From an uncultured Lachnospiraceae bacterium (GTDB taxonomy: Bacteria; Bacillota; Clostridia; Lachnospirales; Lachnospiraceae), in the NCBI GenBank assembly GCA_910578335.1, contig CAJTPU010000006.1:82215-146214 (forward strand): a DNA stretch of 64,000 nt, given 5' to 3'. Shown here piece by piece: positions 46,557 through 53,802 of this stretch; positions within the stretch are counted from its first letter, which is position 1; every line of letters begins with the position of its first letter. The notes below the pieces were generated by a model. The model ran no database searches. It saw nothing but the letters and a program-made list of their open reading frames with translations, and was not told the DNA's origin. Made by a program: the position numbers and the translations under genes.

Positions 46557-46566
46557 ATGTTATACT
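46538..46566 (+). promoter_or_regulatory. Sigma-A promoter of rpsB-tsf, overlapping the terminator hairpin
   Basis: TTGCAC at 46538-46543 (in the hairpin loop), 17-bp spacer, TATACT at 46561-46566. This leaves a leader of about 140 nt before rpsB. Confidence 0.75.
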
Positions 46567-46602
46567 TTGAATGTTGTGACTATAAAACACGTGTGTTTAT
46601 TT

Positions 46603-46680
46603 ACAGTTGGTGCTGCCGCCTGTAAGCGGCGGATAGCTGTAGAGCCGTCTGTATTGTAACGCAGGTACAGCGGGAAGGCA
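46603..46680 (+). ncRNA. Structured 5' leader of rpsB, candidate S2 autoregulatory element
   Basis: Two stems can form. The first is ACAGTT (46602-46607) with AGCTGT (46635-46640), enclosing GCCGC (46615-46619) / GCGGC (46626-46630). The second is near 46643-46680, CCGTCTGTA with TACAGCGG. Ribosomal protein leaders often bind their own product; binding of S2 here is inference. Confidence 0.45.
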
Positions 46681-46711
46681 CACGGAAGAAAAACCAAATG
46701 GAGGTAAGAAT

Positions 46712-47488
46712 ATGAGCGTTATTTCTATGAAGCAGTTGTTAGAAGCAGGTGTTCATTTTGGACATCAGACAAGAAGATGGAATCCTAAGATGGCTCCCTA
46801 TATTTTTACGGAGAGAAACGGAATCCACATCATTGACCTGCAGAAATCCGTAGGCAAAGTAGACGAGGCATACAAGGCAATTTCTGAGATTGCAGCGCAG
46901 GGTGGTACGATTCTTTTTGTGGGAACCAAGAAACAGGCGCAGGATGCAGTAAAGACAGAGGCTGAGAGATGCGGCATGTACTATGTAAACGAGAGATGGC
47001 TTGGCGGTATGCTGACCAACTTTAAGACAATTCAGTCCCGTGTAGAGAGACTTCGCGCAATCGAGACCATGTCTGAGGATGGTACCTTTGATGTGCTTCC
47101 CAAGAAAGAGGTTATTGCGCTGCGCAAGGAGTGGGAGAAACTGGAGAAGAATCTTGGCGGTATCAAGAACATGACCAGAGTACCGGATGCGATTTTTGTA
47201 GTAGACCCTAAGAAGGAGAGAATCTGTGTGCAGGAAGCGCACTCTCTGGGTATTACCCTGTTAGGAATCGGCGATACCAACTGCGACCCGGAAGAACTGG
47301 ATTATATCATTCCCGGCAATGACGACGCCATCAGAGCCGTAAAACTGATTGTTTCCAAGATGGCAGATGCCGTTATTGAGGCAAATCAGGGCGAGGCAGT
47401 TTATACGGAAGAGGAAGCAGCCGCTGTTTCTGAAAATCCGGATATGGAAGAGATTGCAGAAGCAGGCGAAGCAGCAGAAGCAGAATAA
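46712..47488 (+). CDS. rpsB: Ribosomal protein S2
   Basis: 258 residues. The S2 signatures are ISMKQLLEAGVHFGHQTRRW near the start and IVSKMADAVIEANQGE near the end. It is a 30S subunit component, followed by tsf in the conserved rpsB-tsf pair. The acidic alanine-rich tail is slightly longer than in E. coli. It has its own promoter and leader, and an AATGGAGG ribosome site. Confidence 0.98.
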   Translation: MSVISMKQLLEAGVHFGHQTRRWNPKMAPYIFTERNGIHIIDLQKSVGKVDEAYKAISEIAAQGGTILFVGTKKQAQDAVKTEAERCGMYYVNERWLGGMLTNFKTIQSRVERLRAIETMSEDGTFDVLPKKEVIALRKEWEKLEKNLGGIKNMTRVPDAIFVVDPKKERICVQEAHSLGITLLGIGDTNCDPEELDYIIPGNDDAIRAVKLIVSKMADAVIEANQGEAVYTEEEAAAVSENPDMEEIAEAGEAAEAE

Positions 47489-47564
47489 AGCAGACTACAG
47501 ACGGATATATGCGCAGACAGGCGCATGTGTTGAAGAGTGACAGGAAAGGATTTGGTGAATATAT

Positions 47565-48503
47565 ATGGCAGATATCACGGCAGCAATGGTAAAAGAACTG
47601 CGTGAGAACACCGGCGCAGGCATGATGGATTGCAAAAAGGCTCTGAACGAGACTGGTGGCAATATGGAAGAGGCTGTTGAATACCTCAGAAAAAATGGAC
47701 AGGCTAAGGCAGAGAAGAAGGCTGGCAGGATTGCAGCAGAAGGTCTTTGCATGGTTGTAAAAGAGGGAGACACGACGGCGGCAGTTGTCGAAGTAAACTC
47801 TGAAACGGACTTTGTGGCAAAGAATGCGGATTTTCAGGCATATGTGGCAGCAGTCGCAAATCAGGCGCTTATGTCCAATGCAGCAGATATCGATGCATTT
47901 ATGGCAGAGGCATGGAATCAGGATACTACCAAGACCGTAAAAGAAGCTCTGGTAGAAAAGATTGCAGTTATCGGCGAGAATTTAAATATCAGAAGATTTG
48001 AAAAGGTAACGGCGGCAAGAGGCTGTGTGGTTTCTTATGTACACGGCGGCGGACGTATCGGTGTTATTGTAGAGGCTGATACCGACGTGGTAAATGATGC
48101 AGTCAAAGAGGCGATGACCAACATTGCAATGCAGGTGGCAGCGCTGTCTCCAAAGTATATTTCCACGGACGAGGTATCTGAGGAGTACAAGGCACATGAG
48201 AAGGAAATTCTGATGGCGCAGATTGCTGCAGACCCCAAGATGGCAGGAAAGCCTGAAAAAGTAATTGAGGGCGCGGTTATGGGACGCCTCAATAAGGAGC
48301 TCAAAGAAGTATGCCTGCTTGAGCAGGTTTACGTAAAGGCTGAGGACGGCAAGCAGACCGTAGCGCAGTATGTAGCGCAGGTGGCAAAGGAAAATGGCGC
48401 AGACCTGTCCGTAAAACGTTTTGTCCGCTTTGAGACCGGCGAAGGCATTGAAAAGAAGGAAGAGAACTTTGCGGAAGAGGTTGCAAAGCAGATGAATCAG
48501 TAA
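47565..48503 (+). CDS. tsf: Elongation factor Ts
   Basis: 312 residues. The N-terminal UBA-like domain contains VKELRENTGAGMMDCKKALN, and the core region carries VEVNSETDFVAKNADFQ, both EF-Ts signatures. It recycles EF-Tu-GDP. The last codons (EEVAKQMNQ) and its terminator are duplicated near 53.62 kb, marking this 3' end as the insertion point of an accessory island. Confidence 0.98.
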   Translation: MADITAAMVKELRENTGAGMMDCKKALNETGGNMEEAVEYLRKNGQAKAEKKAGRIAAEGLCMVVKEGDTTAAVVEVNSETDFVAKNADFQAYVAAVANQALMSNAADIDAFMAEAWNQDTTKTVKEALVEKIAVIGENLNIRRFEKVTAARGCVVSYVHGGGRIGVIVEADTDVVNDAVKEAMTNIAMQVAALSPKYISTDEVSEEYKAHEKEILMAQIAADPKMAGKPEKVIEGAVMGRLNKELKEVCLLEQVYVKAEDGKQTVAQYVAQVAKENGADLSVKRFVRFETGEGIEKKEENFAEEVAKQMNQ

Positions 48504-48628
48504 AAATTTGCTGCAATCAGGCGAATAGAGATAAGTAAAACCCTTGTGGATGGTAGTTGAATGCCATTTGCAAGGGTTTTAATATGAGCTCGTTTAAAAG
48601 TTGTAATGGATATTGTCTATAGAATATG
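48483..48628 (+). repeat. Direct repeat, copy A (tsf tail, terminator and downstream 45 nt)
   Basis: It begins in the tsf codons for AKQMNQ and runs through the terminator. Copy C at 53622-53767 differs at only two positions (T/A before the CCCTTG stem and A/G after the terminator). Weaker homology continues into the antitoxin and fic genes. Confidence 0.9.
48537..48583 (+). terminator. Rho-independent terminator of rpsB-tsf
   Basis: AAAACCCTTG (48537-48546) pairs with CAAGGGTTTT (48571-48580); an inner ATGG/CCAT pairing shortens the loop. Followed by TTTTAAT. Confidence 0.88.
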
Positions 48629-48665
48629 GTAGAATAAATAAAAATAGAGTTCAGGAGTTGATTTT

Positions 48666-48836
48666 ATGCTAGTCAGCACAGATAAAAAATGGGATTATGC
48701 ATTAGGTATGATTAAAGTAGATGGATTAGAGCCATCCCCAGAATTTAAAAAATTAATTGAAAAAGAAAGTCGTGGAGAAATGACCACGGAGGATATGCGT
48801 AAGGTTTTAGACAAAAAATATAAGATGAAAGATTAA
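48666..48836 (+). CDS. VbhA-like antitoxin of Fic
   Basis: A 56-residue protein, read directly from the sequence. The segment VDGLEPSPEFKKLIEKESRG followed by EMTTEDMRKVLDKKY matches the pattern of VbhA-family antitoxins (GLxPSPE...GEx(S/T)xE(E/D)hxxxLxxxY), which block class I Fic enzymes. The fic gene starts 10 nt downstream, the classical antitoxin-toxin order. A decayed copy with its ATG changed to AAG is at 53803. Confidence 0.8.
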   Translation: MLVSTDKKWDYALGMIKVDGLEPSPEFKKLIEKESRGEMTTEDMRKVLDKKYKMKD

Positions 48837-48846
48837 GGACAATATT

Positions 48847-49629
48847 ATGAAAGATCCATATTTATATCCACATACAGATATTCTGAAGAATCTTGCTGAT
48901 ATACGAGACAGGGAAATGTTATCGTGCATGGAAGCAGAATATACGAGTATACGGCTTGCGGAACTTGTGACAGGAGAATCCGTCAGCCGTTTTGATTTTG
49001 CAGCGCTTTGTGATATGCATCACTATATTTTTCAAGACATTTATGAATGGGCAGGAAAAATCAGAGTTATAAATATTGAAAAATCAGAGCCAGCGTTAGG
49101 GGGTATTTCAATTGAATATTCGGATTGTTTTGACATTGTAAAGGATGCCACATATGTCTTAGATAAAATGAACCATTTCACTTGGGAAAAGCCCCCTATT
49201 GATGAAGTGGCAAAAATGTTTTCAGAATATTTAGCTGAGCTTTGGAAAGTGCATCCATATCGGGAAGGTAACACGCGCACAGTAATTACATTTTGCAGTC
49301 AGTTTATAGAGAGTAAAGGATTTTATATAGATAGTGATTTGTTTAAAGACCATGCGCAATATATGAGAACAGCTTTGGTTGCAGCAAGTGCTTTGTTTTC
49401 AGATTTAGGAGATAAACGAAAGCAGGAATATTTAGAGAAGATAGTTTTGGATGCTTTGGAAAGAGGGCAGGAAATGAAACAAAGGGTTTCAGATGTTATA
49501 AAAAAAGCCGGATTTAAAACAACAGAAGGACGAATCCGTAAGATAGTATATTGGAATCGTTTAGAGCGGCATGAGCATGGGGAACGGGATGTTGGATTAT
49601 ATTTACTACAAAATGAAGAGAGTGAATAA
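48847..49629 (+). CDS. fic: Fic-domain enzyme (probable AMP-transferase toxin)
   Basis: 260 residues. The Fic motif is HPYREGNTRTV at residues 136-146 (consensus HPFxxGNGRxxR, with Thr in place of the second Gly, as in many cell-filamentation Fic proteins). The upstream region (FDFAALCDMHHYIFQDIYEW; AGKIRVINIEKSE) is the usual Fic N-terminal scaffold. A C-terminal extension of about 60 charged residues includes a basic stretch that could bind nucleic acid. The likely role is target AMPylation held off by the preceding antitoxin. The HEPN-motif gene starts at the base after its stop. Confidence 0.9.
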   Translation: MKDPYLYPHTDILKNLADIRDREMLSCMEAEYTSIRLAELVTGESVSRFDFAALCDMHHYIFQDIYEWAGKIRVINIEKSEPALGGISIEYSDCFDIVKDATYVLDKMNHFTWEKPPIDEVAKMFSEYLAELWKVHPYREGNTRTVITFCSQFIESKGFYIDSDLFKDHAQYMRTALVAASALFSDLGDKRKQEYLEKIVLDALERGQEMKQRVSDVIKKAGFKTTEGRIRKIVYWNRLERHEHGERDVGLYLLQNEESE

Positions 49630-50538
49630 ATGGCTTATATTAAAAACCAAATATTACAGAATAATGCGCTTGAGGCATGGGCAATGTCAATTAGATATTG
49701 TGATTATATTTTAGAGGGAAAGGCAACTTTGGAATATCGTAAGCACTTTGTATCTGCGCTTCATAATGCTGTGGAATTATTTGTTAAACAGCTAATGTTA
49801 AATAATACGGATTATCGGGTAATACAACTGAAAAATGGATGCAATTCAGATGGACAGCCAGCGAGAGATTTCTATAATTCCAAAGATTTAAATGATTATT
49901 TTAGTGGTTTGGATGAACAGACTAAGAGGAAATTCTTTTCGATAGAATTTAGTAAAATGATTGATATCACAAATGATTTATTTTCGGAATATTATGCCCA
50001 AAATAGCGGGACATCTTTAAAAACTGCTTTATCTTTACTGAATAAGTTGAGAAATAATGAGATGCATTTCTTTATTGATAAGGATACATTCCTTTTAGAA
50101 AAGGAATTTCAACAGCTTCATAATTTTATGATAGTTTTTTATAATATTCTTCATTTTTATTCGTTACTGCCCTTTTGGGGAAGATTTGAGAGATGGGAGT
50201 ATGCAAAACTGCAATTTGATAGACAGATGCTAAGTGATTTTACATATAGGAACGCTGTGAGAAATGCAAAATTTGTCCAGAATCTCAAAGAACAATTAGA
50301 AGGTGAAATTTTTCCTGCGAGTTTAGGAGGGGCGGCATTTGATATAGCTGATAGCATTGCCTGTGTTCTAAATGAGTATCAGGGAAATAGATTTGAAGAT
50401 TTATGGAGTTATATTGAAGCAATGCTTGGATATAAAATATTGACCTATCATGATGAGGCAGAGGAATATGAAATAAAAGGGCAGTACGGGATGGAAAAGG
50501 GATGTAACGTATATCGGCAATACTATATAGATATTTGA
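49630..50538 (+). CDS. HEPN-motif protein, unknown family
   Basis: 302 residues, not recognised as a named family. The N-terminal half is helical (YRKHFVSALHNAVELFVKQL) and contains RNNEMH at residues 141-146 (LLNKLRNNEMHFF), an R-x4-H motif in the helix context of HEPN ribonucleases. The C-terminal half (EGEIFPASLGGAAFDIADSI) has no known motif. It starts with zero spacing after fic and nearly touches abiH, so co-translation is likely. RNase activity is inference from one motif. Confidence 0.7.
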   Translation: MAYIKNQILQNNALEAWAMSIRYCDYILEGKATLEYRKHFVSALHNAVELFVKQLMLNNTDYRVIQLKNGCNSDGQPARDFYNSKDLNDYFSGLDEQTKRKFFSIEFSKMIDITNDLFSEYYAQNSGTSLKTALSLLNKLRNNEMHFFIDKDTFLLEKEFQQLHNFMIVFYNILHFYSLLPFWGRFERWEYAKLQFDRQMLSDFTYRNAVRNAKFVQNLKEQLEGEIFPASLGGAAFDIADSIACVLNEYQGNRFEDLWSYIEAMLGYKILTYHDEAEEYEIKGQYGMEKGCNVYRQYYIDI

Positions 50539-50558
50539 TTTCAGAAGGGAAATTTGAA

Positions 50559-51533
50559 ATGTCAAAATTATATGTTATTGGAAATGGATTTGATAGAGGG
50601 CATGGACTGAAAACTTCTTATTGGAACTTTAGAGAATATCTTGAAAAGTATGAGGAAGATTTCTTGGTTCAAATGGAAAGGATGTATGATTTTGCTCCTT
50701 TTGAAAGAAAAGATAATAGAAACCGAAAGAATAAGAAGAGGCAAAAATGGAGGGATGATGCATTATATCAATATTTATGGCGGTCGTTTGAATTTGAATT
50801 ATCTCATGCGAACGAAGTTGAAATGGAGGAGAGGTCACAGTCTGTATTAGAAGTGATGGATTTAGACGGTGGATTAATCGGGATTGAAGATACAATGGAT
50901 GATTATTGGGAAGAGGAATATCAGTTTATTGAAAAGCTGAATCATTTTGTATGGAAATGGGCAAAACAAATTCGCTTAAGCAAGGCATATCCGCGAAAGA
51001 CATGTTTTATACAAAATACAGGGGATTATTTTTTGACATTCAATTATACTAATGTTTTAGAAAGAGTATATCAAATTTCAAGTGATAGAGTTTGCCATAT
51101 ACATGGAGGATTGACACCTTATTGTAAAGAAAAACCCATCCTTGGACATGGAAATGTGGATATAATTGATGTGTATCAGGAAAAAGCAAGAAGAGCAGAT
51201 GATGAGTTTGATGAAGGATCAAAAAGCATATATCATGCAATTGCAAAGTTTTATGAACGGATTTTTAAAGATACAAGTCTACAGATTAATAAGCATAGAG
51301 ATTTCTTTCAGAATTTAGCAGATATAACATCTGTAAATATAATTGGACATTCTATGTCAGAGGTTGATTTACCATATTTCCAAACAGTACAGTTATATAG
51401 CCCAGAAAAAATATCATGGAAGATATACTATTTTAATAAAGATGAACAAGATACTATGAAAGAGCGGTTACTATCAATTGGTGTAATGAAAGAAGAAATT
51501 TATATGAGAGATGCAAAAGAATTTTGGGATTAA
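50559..51533 (+). CDS. abiH: AbiH-family abortive infection protein
   Basis: 324 residues from ATG 50559. The N-terminal hallmark is KLYVIGNGFDRGHGLKTSYW; a central FLTFNYTNVLERVY and a later VCHIHGGL complete the AbiH pattern. AbiH was described as a phage abortive-infection gene in Lactococcus. The GNGFD, FNYTN and HIHG motifs also resemble those of SIR2-like NAD-consuming effectors, which suggests a mechanism but does not prove it. TTG 50535 is an unlikely alternative start. Confidence 0.85.
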   Translation: MSKLYVIGNGFDRGHGLKTSYWNFREYLEKYEEDFLVQMERMYDFAPFERKDNRNRKNKKRQKWRDDALYQYLWRSFEFELSHANEVEMEERSQSVLEVMDLDGGLIGIEDTMDDYWEEEYQFIEKLNHFVWKWAKQIRLSKAYPRKTCFIQNTGDYFLTFNYTNVLERVYQISSDRVCHIHGGLTPYCKEKPILGHGNVDIIDVYQEKARRADDEFDEGSKSIYHAIAKFYERIFKDTSLQINKHRDFFQNLADITSVNIIGHSMSEVDLPYFQTVQLYSPEKISWKIYYFNKDEQDTMKERLLSIGVMKEEIYMRDAKEFWD

Positions 51534-51603
51534 ATATGATGTTATATTTTTTGGTAGTCATGTAAATTTGGGGGAAGAACCTTACCCCAAATGGAGAATG
51601 GCT

Positions 51604-51683
51604 ATCCTCCAAATTTGAAAAATCAGAAATCGGAAATTTTAGAAAGCAAAATGAATTTTCCCCCAAAATAAAATTTGGAGGAT
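51604..51683 (+). repeat. 13-bp perfect inverted repeat with nested arms
   Basis: ATCCTCCAAATTT at 51604-51616 and its exact complement AAATTTGGAGGAT at 51671-51683, 54 nt apart. A second pair, AATTTGGGGGAA near 51565 and TTCCCCCAAAAT near 51659, overlaps it with one mismatch. The whole could fold as a long hairpin with two alternative pairings. Confidence 0.75.
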
Positions 51684-51803
51684 GAAGATAAAAAGGCATT
51701 GATTCAGAGCAGTCAAAAATTATTGCAAAGCCAGTAAAATACATAGTTCAGGGGATATGCGACTGGGACCGAAAAAAGGGAAAGTTCGCAAAGCAGATGA
51801 ATG
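51671..51803 (+). repeat. Shared segment B, ending in a tsf-tail remnant
   Basis: Clearly related to 53510-53636: both contain GCAAAGCCAGTAAAATAC, then GGGGATATGCG, then GCAAAGCAGATGAAT. Read in one frame it codes for AKPVKYIVQGICDWD...FAKQMNA-stop, i.e. an unknown fragment joined to the EF-Ts C-terminal residues. Confidence 0.7.
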
Positions 51804-51836
51804 CATAAGGCGAAGTTTGCCTGATTAGTTTGAATG

Positions 51837-51880
51837 CCCCCTATGAATGGTGTGAAAATGCTGTTTGCAGGGGGTTTGGT
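51837..51880 (+). terminator. Terminator-like hairpin downstream of abiH
   Basis: CCCCCT (51837-51842) pairs with AGGGGG (51869-51874), followed by TTTGGTATTT. It occupies the same place relative to the tsf-tail remnant as the real tsf terminator does to tsf. Confidence 0.6.
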
Positions 51881-51977
51881 ATTTATATAAGTTTACTTAG
51901 CACAAAAATGCTGATTGGAATCTGCCTTATAGTTTTTGAATATTAGTTTGAATTAAGTAATGTAATTGTATTAACTT

Positions 51978-52707
51978 ATGAAATGTATAATTCAAAAAAT
52001 GGAAAGGAATGATTGTTTAATAGGTCCAACGATTGAACAGTATTTAGTAGCTAATTGCTTATATATGATTGATGAATTCAATATGTTGTATAAAGGATGG
52101 GATAAGCCGGAATTAAAAATTGAGGCAGATGAGAAGTTCAATGAAATGGATATAACAGTAAGATTGGGATACTCGTTCAAACAGAATGCTCATTATACAG
52201 CGGGAGAAAGTGGCAGAATAAAGAAAGCGCAGAAAATAAATCATGATTTATATATAGGACAAAGAGGCTTTAGAATCGAGGTGAAATATTTAAAAAATTG
52301 GATTAGTTCCGCTAATACAAGAGCGGCAAGTAAAAGTTGGTCAGTGTTTCAGCAAGATTTTGACTGATTGATGGATGAAATAGATAACGGAAAAGGTGGA
52401 AAAGTTGCGTTGTAATTGGATGGTTTAATTGTGTAGAATCATTTTCGCAATTAATTCAGTTGGGTACAGGCAATGGCGCTTACCCTTTGGCAGATGAAAG
52501 AAAACGGCTTATTATCCTTTTTTAATAAAAAAGGATAATAATGCTCCCAAGCAAACAAAAAATTTAGCCTATGATTATGTGAATGCATATATAGAAAGTC
52601 CGGTAAGAATTTCGTCTGAACGAAAAGGAAAATATAGATGTATGTTTATTGGGGAGAAAGATGATAAATTTCATTTTGCCTTGTATTATGGAGAACAGAG
52701 AATGTAA
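51978..52707 (+). pseudogene. Broken nuclease-like gene (PD-(D/E)XK type)
   Basis: The first 129 codons are open and end at TGA 52365-52367. Read through that stop and with two frame changes (near 52413 and near 52520), the chain continues coherently (GWFNCVESFSQLIQLGTGNG; NNAPKQTKNLAYDYVNAYIE; KFHFALYYGEQRM) to TAA 52705-52707, about 240 codons in all. DLYIGQRGFRIEVKYLKNW has the D...ExK spacing of PD-(D/E)XK nucleases. It is probably a dead restriction-type or related nuclease. I cannot name the family. Confidence 0.65.
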
Positions 52708-52812
52708 AATGATTACAAATTAAAGTTTGGTATACATTTGTGTAATTAAATAAAAAAAGTAGGTTGAATATATCCTATAAATTAAATATAATAAAACTAT
52801 TAGGAGGTATGG

Positions 52813-53058
52813 ATGATGACAATAAATACAAATACAATGGTTTCAATTACGGAAGCAAATCAGAATTTTTCAAAAGTGGCAAGATTAGTAGATGAACATG
52901 GAGCCGCTGTTATTTTAAAAAACAATGTACCAAGATATCTGGTCATAGATTTTAGCAAAGCAGATAAGGATGCTGTTGCATCAAATGAAGATGTGTTGAA
53001 CATATCGAAACGACTGATTGAGAAAAATAAGGAAGCTTATGAGGTGCTTGCAAAATGA
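52813..53058 (+). CDS. Phd/YefM-type antitoxin
   Basis: 81 residues. The N-terminal DNA-binding fold of Phd/YefM (MVSITEANQNFSKVARLVDE; GAAVILKNNVPRYLVIDFSK) is clear; the C-terminus would neutralise the toxin. Starts at ATG 52813 or 52816 after TAGGAGGTA. It overlaps the doc gene by 4 nt, as in phd-doc operons. It probably represses its own promoter. Confidence 0.88.
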   Translation: MMTINTNTMVSITEANQNFSKVARLVDEHGAAVILKNNVPRYLVIDFSKADKDAVASNEDVLNISKRLIEKNKEAYEVLAK

Positions 53059-53432
53059 TAAAGCTGACAAAAGAACAGATTCTATTACTTCATGCTCAGT
53101 TAATAGAAACTACCGGAGGAAGTGATGGAATTCGGAATATGGGTCTGCTTGAATCAGCATTAGAAATTCCATTTCAATCATACGGTGGAGAAGAATTATA
53201 TCCAAGCATACAGGCAAAGGCAGCGAGACTTTGTTATGGATTGGTTAAAAATCATGCAATGATAGATGGCAATAAAAGACTGGGGTGCCATGCTATGTTA
53301 GTCTTTTTGGCATTAAATGGTTATGAGATGGAATATACGCAAAAAGAGCTATCAGATTTAATCTTAGAAGTAGCGGCGGACAGAAAGCAATATGAAGATA
53401 TTTTATATTGGCTGTTGGCGCATCAAATATAA
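53055..53432 (+). CDS. doc: Doc-type toxin (Fic fold, death-on-curing)
   Basis: 125 residues. The Fic-like motif is HAMIDGNKRLG at residues 67-77 (Doc consensus HxFxDANKR). Known Doc phosphorylates EF-Tu, halting translation. Note that its neighbour tsf encodes the EF-Tu exchange factor, which may be chance. It overlaps its antitoxin by 4 nt. Confidence 0.88.
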   Translation: MIKLTKEQILLLHAQLIETTGGSDGIRNMGLLESALEIPFQSYGGEELYPSIQAKAARLCYGLVKNHAMIDGNKRLGCHAMLVFLALNGYEMEYTQKELSDLILEVAADRKQYEDILYWLLAHQI

Positions 53433-53509
53433 GCCAGATGATTTGGAACTTCTTCCGATAAAATCTTTAAAATAAAAGTAATGGATAAAGTTATGTTGAA
53501 GTTTATAAA

Positions 53510-53636
53510 TTTGGGGGAATGGAGCTGAAAAGGCTGATTCAGAGAAATTAAAAATCACTGCAAAGCCAGTAAAATACGTAGTTTCGGGGATATGCGGCGG
53601 TACGGGGGAGAGGGAAAGCTAGCAAAGCAGATGAAT
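53510..53636 (+). repeat. Shared segment C, related to 51671-51803
   Basis: It starts AAATTTGGGGGAATGGAG, contains GCAAAGCCAGTAAAATAC and GGGGATATGCG, and runs into the tsf-tail repeat. Compared with B it has point changes and small deletions. Confidence 0.7.
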
Positions 53637-53767
53637 CAGTAAAAATTTGCTGCAATCAGGCGAATAGAGATAAGAAAAACCCTTGTGGATGGTAGTTGAA
53701 TGCCATTTGCAAGGGTTTTAATATGGGCTCGTTTAAAAGTTGTAATGGATATTGTCTATAGAATATG
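53622..53767 (+). repeat. Direct repeat, copy C (second tsf tail plus terminator)
   Basis: 144 of 146 positions match 48483-48628. It includes the codons for AKQMNQ-stop and a complete copy of the tsf terminator at 53676-53722, which here follows no complete gene. Confidence 0.9.
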
Positions 53768-53802
53768 ATAAAATAATCAAAAAGAATATGGAAGTTGATT
53801 TT

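Larger units (their letters stand above)
51534..51977 (+). other. 444-nt gap with nested inverted repeats and a tsf-tail remnant
   Basis: No gene. Contents: an 8-bp hairpin (ATTTGGGG near 51566 / CCCCAAAT near 51585), a 13-bp inverted repeat (51604-51616 / 51671-51683), a segment shared with 53510-53633, a 15-nt tsf-tail match GCAAAGCAGATGAAT at about 51789, and a terminator-like hairpin at 51837-51874. Confidence 0.7.
48483..53767 (+). mobile_element. Accessory (defence-type) island inserted at the tsf 3' end, bounded by direct repeats
   Basis: The stretch is AT-richer than its neighbours. It is bounded by direct repeats 48483-48628 and 53622-53767 (144 of 146 identical by my count) that each contain the last codons of tsf plus its terminator. 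Contents: VbhA-like antitoxin, Fic, HEPN-motif protein, AbiH, broken nuclease gene, Phd-Doc. No integrase or transposase is visible, so the mobilising enzyme is unknown; recombination between the repeats could excise it and restore an intact tsf. Confidence 0.55.

Noticed and set aside
48601..48665. Promoter for the vbhA-fic cassette
   Set aside because: A TAGAAT lies at 48630 but no -35 at acceptable spacing; I could not support a specific promoter.
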